11,956 nucleotides of DNA, taken from assembly GCA_022819745.1 (NCBI GenBank), contig JAJEGS010000033.1, forward strand, positions 1 to 11,956, given 5' to 3'. Positions 6,021 to 11,956 of the stretch are shown here, one piece after another. This DNA comes from Candidatus Latescibacterota bacterium (lineage in GTDB: Bacteria > Latescibacterota > UBA2968 > UBA8231). Positions within the stretch are counted from its first letter, which is position 1. Every line of letters begins with the position of its first letter. The notes under the pieces are model-generated. The model worked only from the letters and a program-made list of their open reading frames with translations. It had not been told where the DNA came from and made no database searches. The translations under genes were made by a program, and so were the position numbers.

Positions 6021-7223
6021 ATGTCCCGCATATCCAGTTTTATAATTGCCGGCGTCATTGTCATAGCTTCCGTTGCTTTGGCTGCTTTTTTGATTTCACT
6101 GGCACCCGAACCGACCCGCACCGAACAGCCTCCCCAGGTACCGTTCGTGCAGACTGGCCTAGTTACAGCCGGGTCTGGACCCATACCGGTATTTGGCTCC
6201 GGTACCGTGAGGCCCAGTGCGGAGATCGATATCGTTCCGCAAGTGGGTGGCAAGATCGTTTGGGTGGATCCGGGATTTCAAAGCGGTGGACGGGTGGTGG
6301 CGGGCCAAGCGATCTTCCGCATCGAAGAAGTCGATTATCAATACCGCGTGCAGGAAGCAGAGGCCAATCTCGCGGCCAGCCGAGTGGCTTTACTTAAGGA
6401 GCAGGAACAGGCATCCATTGCCCGCACACAATACGAACTTTACTCAGGGCGACGAAGGGATGAAGCTGCGCCGTCCATAGCGAATCCTCTCGCGCTAAGG
6501 GAACCCCAGTTGAACGCAGCTCGGGCCGCGCTTGACCGCGACGAGGCTAGACTCGCCGATGCTAAGCTCGCCCTCTCCAGAACCAAGGTAACGGCTCCTT
6601 TTGCTGGTTTTGTGCAGGAAGAATCCGTGGATGTGGGACAAATCGTGGCTGCCGGCCAGCCTGTCGCGCGGATTTTCGCAACGGATGCCGTGGAGGTAAT
6701 CGTGCCCCTATCCGATGCCGATGCGGCTTTAATCCCGGGGCTGTGGTCCCTTGCGGCGGGTGACGGGAATCGGGAGGTGGCTGTGCGCGTAGTCGCTCGC
6801 TACGGCGACGGGACCTATGCTTGGGAAGGTTACGTGGACCGTAGCGAGGCATCCCTTGACAAGCAAACGCGCACCATCGACGTGATTGTGCGCGTACCAG
6901 ACCCAATTAATTCAGGCAGCCCGATAGACGGAACAGTTCCTCTCAACGGCAGTCCCCCGCTCCTAGTTGGCAAATTCGTCGAGGTGGAAATAGAGGGTCT
7001 TGAATTAGAAGGATACTACCAAGTGCCGCGTGCGGCGCTGCAATCCGGCAACGAGGTTTGGGTCGTCAATGATGGCGGCGTGGTTAGTATCGTTCCGGTA
7101 CAGGTACTACAACGCACCAACGACGAGGTATATGTGACTGGCGCACTCGCAAGCGGCCAAGCCGTCATCACCGGTGGAATCCAGTTTGCTACCGAAGGCA
7201 TGCGCGTCCTAACCGGGAGCTGA
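6021..7223 (+). CDS. RND efflux periplasmic adaptor (membrane fusion protein)
   Basis: A 400-residue AcrA/MexA-type adaptor that links the inner-membrane permease to the channel. Residues 7-27 form a single hydrophobic N-terminal anchor; there is no lipobox Cys. The two lipoyl half-motifs are at about 66-100 (EIDIVPQVGGKIVWVDPG) and 188-220 (TKVTAPFAGFVQEESVDVGQIV). They flank a charged, Ala-rich coiled-coil hairpin at about 106-187. A beta-barrel domain follows (about 222-335, including the DRSEASLDKQTRTIDVIV segment), and then a membrane-proximal domain. The ATG at 6021 has GGAG 9 bases upstream, overlapping the end of the channel gene, which indicates translational coupling. The permease starts 9 bases after its stop. 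Transported substrates cannot be deduced from the adaptor. Confidence 0.95.
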   Translation: MSRISSFIIAGVIVIASVALAAFLISLAPEPTRTEQPPQVPFVQTGLVTAGSGPIPVFGSGTVRPSAEIDIVPQVGGKIVWVDPGFQSGGRVVAGQAIFRIEEVDYQYRVQEAEANLAASRVALLKEQEQASIARTQYELYSGRRRDEAAPSIANPLALREPQLNAARAALDRDEARLADAKLALSRTKVTAPFAGFVQEESVDVGQIVAAGQPVARIFATDAVEVIVPLSDADAALIPGLWSLAAGDGNREVAVRVVARYGDGTYAWEGYVDRSEASLDKQTRTIDVIVRVPDPINSGSPIDGTVPLNGSPPLLVGKFVEVEIEGLELEGYYQVPRAALQSGNEVWVVNDGGVVSIVPVQVLQRTNDEVYVTGALASGQAVITGGIQFATEGMRVLTGS

Positions 7224-7232
7224 CCCGACTCC

Positions 7233-10200
7233 ATGAGTCATAGCAACGACAATCACCAAGAACGGTCCGGCCCGCTCGCCTACATGGCGGGCAACAGTGT
7301 AGCCGCCAACCTGCTGATGTGGGCTATCATCGCCGCCGGGCTGGTGTCGCTGACCGGCCTAGAGCGGGAATCGTGGCCGACGGTCCCTTTCTACCATGTC
7401 GAAGTCTCGATGGTCTATCCCGGTGCCACACCGGAGGAAATCGAGGAGTCGATCGTCGTCAAAATCGAAGACCAAGTCAGCGGGTTGGATGATGTAAAGG
7501 CGGTCAAGTCCGTAGCGGCCCCGGGCATGGCATCCGTCCGCATTCAGATGGATTCCGGCACGGACATGGCGCAGGCGTTGGACGATATCGAGTCGGCCGT
7601 CAATCGCATACAGTCTTTCCCCGCCAGAGCCGAACGTCCCCAATTCAGAGAGATGACCAACCGCCAGAGCATGATGCGGCTCATCGTTTATGGCGATGTA
7701 TCCGAGCGCTCGCTGAAGGAATTGGCCTACCAGATCGAGGATGAACTGACGGCGCTTCCCTCCGTGTCCCAAGTCGAGGTCAGTGGGGTGCGGAAATACG
7801 AGATCTCTATCGAGGTCCCGCTTCATCGGCTAAGAGCTCTTGGACTTACACTCACCGACATCGCCAACACCATTCGACGCAGTTCCCTCGACTTGTCTGC
7901 CGGCAGTATCGATACCCGAGAATCTCAAGTGCGGGTTCGGACCCTCGGCCAGAACTACGACCAACAGGATTTCGAAGATATCGTTCTTCTCACAGGTAGT
8001 GATGGCACAGTTTTGCGCCTTGGCGATATCGCCGAGGTTCGTGACGGTTTTCAGGAAACAGACCTAATTGTCCGGCATCAGAACCATCCCGCTGTATTCG
8101 TCGAAGTCTATCGGGCCGATGGCGAGCAGGTGATGGATGTCGCCACGACCGTTCGGCAGCACTTGGCGAATGAGGTAATCCCGGCTCTGCCAGACGGGGT
8201 GGGCATCACCATCTGGAATGACGAATCCCAGGACTACGAGGAACGCGCCGATATTCTGCTCAAGAACGGTATTCTGGGCCTGTTGCTGGTGTTGATCGCA
8301 CTTAGCCTGTTTCTCGAAATTCGGCTGGCACTATGGGTCGCCGTCGGCCTCGCCGTTTCGGGTATCGGCACTCTGGCCGTCATGTTGGTACTCGACGTCG
8401 CGATCAACGCCCAAAGCTTGTTCTCGTTTGTCCTCGCCATAGGTATCATCGTCGATGATGCTATCGTCGTAGCAGAGCACATCCAATACGAACGCAAGCG
8501 GGGAACACCCGGGGTCGTGGCTGCGATTCGCGGCGCACGGCGGATAAAAGTGCCGTTGACATTCGCAGTCCTTACTTCGGTGGTAGCCTTCGTCCCGCTA
8601 TTATTCATCCCCGGTGGCATCGGTGAGTCGTGGCGGGCATTGCCGATCATCATGATCGCCATCCTGCTGATTTCTCTGGTCGAATCGCTGCTAGTGTTGC
8701 CCAACCACCTGTCCCATCTGAAGGGGCCGGAATGGGTGCCGACAAATGCTTTCGATCGGTTCTTCGCACGGATCCAGGGTCGCGTGGACGTACTGCTAAA
8801 CAGGTTCGTGCAAGGCCCTCTAGATCGGGCGCTGCGGTTCGCGACGGACCAGCCCGTGGTGACGATGGCGGGGGCGATAGGAATGCTCGTACTGAGTATA
8901 TCTCTAATTCCGGCGGGTATCATCCCTACCACATTGGCCGCTGACGTCGAGGGGGATTACGCAACGGTCACTTTGGAGATGCCCGATGGGGCGACCGCAC
9001 CGAAGACGTACGAGGTGGCGAAGGAACTGGAGGCCGCAGGTCACCGGATCATCGAACGACTTTCGCGCGACCGGCCCGAAGATGCGCCTCCGCTGCTGAC
9101 TGGTGTAACCGTGATCGTCGGACAGCGGCCAAGAGTCCAGGGTGGGGGGCTTAATCCGGCGCCAACCCTCAATCCAGAAGCCAATGTCGCCACCATCGAA
9201 TTCAAGCTCCTAGGCGCGCAGCAAAGAGAGATCTCCACCGTAGATTTCGTGCAGGCATGGCGAGAGGAGGTGGGTGTGCTGCCCTACGTGCGCGGCATCA
9301 CCTTCAGCGGCGAGGTCATCGACTTGGGCAATCCTGTCGAGGCCGTGCTTTCCCATCCAGATCCTGAGCGCCTCGTCCAGATCGCAGACTCCGTGGTCGA
9401 TGGTCTCCGTGGAATAGGAGGCGTTTACGACGTGCGCTCGGATCACACCCCGGGCATCCCAGAAGTTCAGCTCGAGCTACGGCCAGAAGCGCGGACCCTC
9501 GGTCTCACGCTTGAGGAGCTAGCCGGTCAAGCACGCGCCGCGTTCTTCGGCGCAGAGGCCGTCCGGGTGCAGCGCGGCCGGGAAGAGGTCCGGGTCTATG
9601 TGCGCCTACCCGCTGATGAGCGGAATTCCATCACCGATGTCGAAGGGTATCTAGTCCGCACGCCGAGCGGGGCCGAGGTTCCGGTCATCAGTGTGGCCTC
9701 TCTGAACTCGGGCGTGTCACCGCCGGCCATTCGACGCAAGGATGGTCAGCGAATCGTCACGGTCACCGCGGACGTGGACCCTGCCGTGATTTCCGGCAAC
9801 GAAGCCAACGAGATTCTGGCCAATTCAATCCTCGCGGATTTGACCGCCGTGTACCCGGACCTGACCTACACATTTGGCGGTGAACAACAACAGCAACTCG
9901 AGTCCTTAGATGCGCTGTATCGCGGGTTTGCGATTGCCCTGATCATGATTTTCGTGCTGCTTGCCATCCCCCTCCGCTCCTATACCAAACCGTTCATCAT
10001 CATGGCCATCATCCCGTTCGGGTTCATCGGCGTGATCCTAGGTCACTGGGTTCTCGGAGTAGCCCTGAGCGCCGTATCCTTTATGGGTATCTTCGGCCTA
10101 AGCGGCGTGGTTGTGAACGATTCCCTAGTTATGATTGATTTCATCGATCAAAAACTCAGAGAAGGCACCCCAGTGCGCACTGCGATCATAGAGGGCGCTA

Positions 10201-10418
10201 AGGGGCGTTTTCATCCGATTATGCTCACTTCCCTTACGACTTTCCTCGGCTTTACACCCCTCATTCTAGAACGCGCCATTCAGGCCCAGTTCCTGATCCC
10301 CTTTGCCGCATCGCTCGGCTGCGGCATTCTCTTTACGACGGCCATACTTATGATGGTCGTTCCCGCTCTTTCCACCATCCATCTGCGTCTGATTGCTCCG
10401 CGCGGCAGTTCGGAATAA
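7233..10418 (+). CDS. RND-family inner-membrane efflux permease
   Basis: A 1061-residue proton-driven exporter of normal RND length, acting as a trimer in the inner membrane. TM1 is at about 22-42; a large periplasmic loop follows (YPGATPEEIE at 62-71). TM2-TM6 lie at about 345-490, TM7 at about 542-563, a second large loop at 564-897, and TM8-TM12 at about 898-1048. The proton-relay pair D408-D409 sits in TM4 (GIIVDDAIVVAE). At the TM10 position of AcrB Lys940-Asn941 this protein has N962-D963 (GVVVNDSLVMIDF). It is therefore from a branch that differs from the classic AcrB type, and I would not call it a specific multidrug pump. ATG 7233 has GGGAG 13 bases upstream, which is a long spacing, but the protein start matches the family. 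It is the last gene of the three-gene operon. Confidence 0.95.
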   Translation: MSHSNDNHQERSGPLAYMAGNSVAANLLMWAIIAAGLVSLTGLERESWPTVPFYHVEVSMVYPGATPEEIEESIVVKIEDQVSGLDDVKAVKSVAAPGMASVRIQMDSGTDMAQALDDIESAVNRIQSFPARAERPQFREMTNRQSMMRLIVYGDVSERSLKELAYQIEDELTALPSVSQVEVSGVRKYEISIEVPLHRLRALGLTLTDIANTIRRSSLDLSAGSIDTRESQVRVRTLGQNYDQQDFEDIVLLTGSDGTVLRLGDIAEVRDGFQETDLIVRHQNHPAVFVEVYRADGEQVMDVATTVRQHLANEVIPALPDGVGITIWNDESQDYEERADILLKNGILGLLLVLIALSLFLEIRLALWVAVGLAVSGIGTLAVMLVLDVAINAQSLFSFVLAIGIIVDDAIVVAEHIQYERKRGTPGVVAAIRGARRIKVPLTFAVLTSVVAFVPLLFIPGGIGESWRALPIIMIAILLISLVESLLVLPNHLSHLKGPEWVPTNAFDRFFARIQGRVDVLLNRFVQGPLDRALRFATDQPVVTMAGAIGMLVLSISLIPAGIIPTTLAADVEGDYATVTLEMPDGATAPKTYEVAKELEAAGHRIIERLSRDRPEDAPPLLTGVTVIVGQRPRVQGGGLNPAPTLNPEANVATIEFKLLGAQQREISTVDFVQAWREEVGVLPYVRGITFSGEVIDLGNPVEAVLSHPDPERLVQIADSVVDGLRGIGGVYDVRSDHTPGIPEVQLELRPEARTLGLTLEELAGQARAAFFGAEAVRVQRGREEVRVYVRLPADERNSITDVEGYLVRTPSGAEVPVISVASLNSGVSPPAIRRKDGQRIVTVTADVDPAVISGNEANEILANSILADLTAVYPDLTYTFGGEQQQQLESLDALYRGFAIALIMIFVLLAIPLRSYTKPFIIMAIIPFGFIGVILGHWVLGVALSAVSFMGIFGLSGVVVNDSLVMIDFIDQKLREGTPVRTAIIEGAKGRFHPIMLTSLTTFLGFTPLILERAIQAQFLIPFAASLGCGILFTTAILMMVVPALSTIHLRLIAPRGSSE

Positions 10419-10500
10419 GACTTGCCCCCTAAGCCGAAGAGTTTATGTATATTTAGTACAGTGGCCTTATGATTGAGATAATGCAGGGAGACCAAAGCTG
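10419..10500. other. 82-base gap between the permease gene and the GPP34-P450 gene
   Basis: There is no hairpin with a T tract here, so read-through from the pump operon is possible. The gap is A+T-rich in the middle, with a TATATT hexamer (10448-10453) that could be a weak -10; a TTGCCC -35-like hexamer lies 20 bases before it, which is too far to be convincing. A 10-codon frame (10469-10501, MIEIMQGDQS) ends in TGA, overlapping the next ATG as TGATG. The GGGAG at 10486-10490 is the probable ribosome-binding site of the next gene. Confidence 0.4.
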
Positions 10501-11956
10501 ATGACTGTTACTAAAGAGAGTTCGACGACTCAATCTCTCAGTTTGCCCGAAGAGCTCATCCTGATGCTCCTCAACGAGGAGACCGGCTACTTTCATCAGG
10601 TGCCCGGCTGGAATTTGCACTGCGCTGTGGTCGGCGCGGTGCTCGGGGAACTTTCGCTGAGATCTCGCATCGACACGGACATGGAGTCCCTGTTCCTGGT
10701 GGACCGGACGGAAACGGGCAACCCCGCCTTGGACCCCATACTGAAAGAAATTGCAAGCGATCCCGTTCAACACTCCACTCAGTACTGGATAGAAAGACTC
10801 GCTCCCCGTGAGGAGTCGATCCTGGATTCGGCGCTGGACCAATTGGTTAGCCTGAAGATCATAGAACACCACGACGGCGGATTCTATACGCTGGCTCGTA
10901 CCGGCTGGCAGACGGAACTGTACAGCAACTCCATAGAAGATACGGCGGGTGAGTTTATCAAGTTGCGTATCATGAGGAATATCTTTACCGACGCGATACC
11001 CAATCCGAGAGACATCATCATCATTTGCCTCATCAATACGTGCGACGCCTTTCGCTTCATATTCCAACTTGATGACGAAGCAGAAGAGCGCATCAAGTCT
11101 ATCTGCCAGATGGACCTGATCGGCCGAGCGATTGCAGCAGCGGTGAGCCAGAGCATCCTCGCGCCCTCGCTCCGCCGGCCCTCGCTGACCAAAGAGATTC
11201 CAGCCGTGTCCCTGCGCGATCTAGTGTTCAACCGCGAGTTGCGAGAGGGCAGGCTGCCGGCAGGGTTCGCCATTTTGGCCGAAAAGTACGGTCCAGTGTT
11301 CGAGCTTCGGCTCCCGTTCCGCAAGAACATGATTGTCCTCGCAGGGTTGAAGACGAATGAATGGGCCCATCGCATGGGGCGGGTGTTCTTGCGGTCGAAG
11401 GAGTACTTCGAGGGCGTCGATAAGGCGTATGGCGTGTCGCGCTCAATGCACTCGGTTGACGGTGCCGATCACTTTCGCTTTCGCAAGGCGTTGCAGCCCG
11501 CCTACTCTCGCAAGACTTTGACCAGGCGTCTGGACGAGGTCTATGACCTGACCCGCACGCACATGGCGAGTTGGGACATCGGCAGCACGATGCCGGTGCA
11601 GGTGATGATGCGACCATTGCTGAACGCGCAGTCATCGCCGCTCCTGGCCAGCATTGACACCCAAGCCGATATTGCCGATGCGCTCGAATACAAGGTACGG
11701 GTGCTCAACGTTGGCATCGTCAAGACGATGCCGCGTTTCATGCTCAACACCCTGCCGATGCGCCGCCGGGCGAAGGCCACGCAACGGATCAGAGACCGTA
11801 TGCAGAATACGCATACGGCCACGCAGCGGGTCGGGAAGCCCAAGGATGTCGTGGATGCGTACCTGGCCCTGCACGCGTCTGATCCCCAGTTCCTGCCCGA
11901 ATCGGACCTGTCGCTGCCGCTGGGGGCGATCCTGATGACCGCCAGGTACATGGGCG
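10501..11956 (+). CDS. GPP34 (GOLPH3-like) domain fused to a cytochrome P450-like domain, 3' end missing
   Basis: An open frame of 485 codons runs from ATG 10501 off the window edge. Residues about 14-215 resemble GPP34/GOLPH3 proteins: LPEELILMLLNEETGY (15-30), AVVGAVLGELSLRSRID (42-58), a VDRTETGNPALDPIL segment (67-81), and IPNPRDIIIICLINTCDAFRF (166-186), all in the family order. Eukaryotic GOLPH3 binds phosphatidylinositol-4-phosphate; the role of bacterial GPP34 is poorly known. From about 232 the sequence reads as a P450: AILAEKYGPVFELRLP (257-272), then a C-helix-like GADHFRFRKALQPAYSRKTL (321-340) with the HxxxR pattern that contacts heme propionate. No stop or frameshift separates the halves, and the join at 215-235 lies in continuous sequence. 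The ExxR, PERF-like and Cys-ligand motifs would lie beyond the window. The ATG has GGGAG 10 bases upstream. It follows the pump operon by 82 bases on the same strand, so it may be co-transcribed. Confidence 0.8.
   Translation, partial: MTVTKESSTTQSLSLPEELILMLLNEETGYFHQVPGWNLHCAVVGAVLGELSLRSRIDTDMESLFLVDRTETGNPALDPILKEIASDPVQHSTQYWIERLAPREESILDSALDQLVSLKIIEHHDGGFYTLARTGWQTELYSNSIEDTAGEFIKLRIMRNIFTDAIPNPRDIIIICLINTCDAFRFIFQLDDEAEERIKSICQMDLIGRAIAAAVSQSILAPSLRRPSLTKEIPAVSLRDLVFNRELREGRLPAGFAILAEKYGPVFELRLPFRKNMIVLAGLKTNEWAHRMGRVFLRSKEYFEGVDKAYGVSRSMHSVDGADHFRFRKALQPAYSRKTLTRRLDEVYDLTRTHMASWDIGSTMPVQVMMRPLLNAQSSPLLASIDTQADIADALEYKVRVLNVGIVKTMPRFMLNTLPMRRRAKATQRIRDRMQNTHTATQRVGKPKDVVDAYLALHASDPQFLPESDLSLPLGAILMTARYMG

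Noticed and set aside
11228..11951. Long overlapping minus-strand reading frames
   Set aside because: They are antisense to the P450 half of the fusion gene, rich in Arg, Ser and Pro, have no family-like motifs, and arise from the high-GC codon pattern of the plus strand.
1..11956. CRISPR arrays, tRNA or rRNA genes, insertion sequences and attachment sites
   Set aside because: Reading both strands I saw no regularly spaced repeats, no cloverleaf-like sequence, no transposase motifs and no long terminal repeats.

Overview
The window comes from a Gram-negative bacterium. It encodes a complete three-part RND efflux pump, including an outer-membrane lipoprotein channel, and a separate signal-peptide-bearing outer-membrane beta-barrel protein. 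The genes are bacterial in style: short gaps, Shine-Dalgarno sites and ATGA overlaps. The phylum cannot be fixed from the sequence. An enolase-superfamily sugar-acid enzyme beside a PhyH-like fragment recalls large-genome environmental lineages, but that is only an impression.

Left block (about 1-3962), all on the minus strand. Read in the direction of transcription it holds: an enolase-superfamily (mandelate racemase/muconate lactonizing type) dehydratase or racemase; a truncated PhyH-like (phytanoyl-CoA dioxygenase) reading frame; an outer-membrane beta-barrel protein whose start overlaps the PhyH stop as ATGA; a hairpin that probably terminates transcription; a LacI-family repressor; and, at the window edge, the first 18 codons of another gene with a very strong Shine-Dalgarno site. 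The set looks like a small sugar-acid uptake and catabolism locus under LacI-type control, but the substrate cannot be read from the sequence.

Middle (3963-4436): a 474-base divergent intergenic region between the enolase-family gene and the efflux operon. It holds a 10-bp palindrome and a pair of 8-bp direct repeats that could be regulator sites.

Right block (4437-10418), plus strand: a compact operon of NodT-type outer-membrane factor, periplasmic adaptor (MFP/AcrA-like) and RND inner-membrane permease, with gaps of only 6 and 9 bases. Together they would form a drug or metabolite exporter spanning the envelope. The permease keeps the TM4 Asp-Asp pair, but Asn-Asp stands where AcrB has its TM10 Lys-Asn.

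Right edge (10501-11956, incomplete): the most unusual gene. An N-terminal GPP34/GOLPH3-type domain is fused in frame to a cytochrome P450-like domain, on the same strand 82 bases after the pump. The window ends before the P450 heme-binding cysteine. The order pump followed by a GPP34-P450 fusion suggests an oxidised lipid or natural product handled at a membrane and possibly exported. That link is inference.
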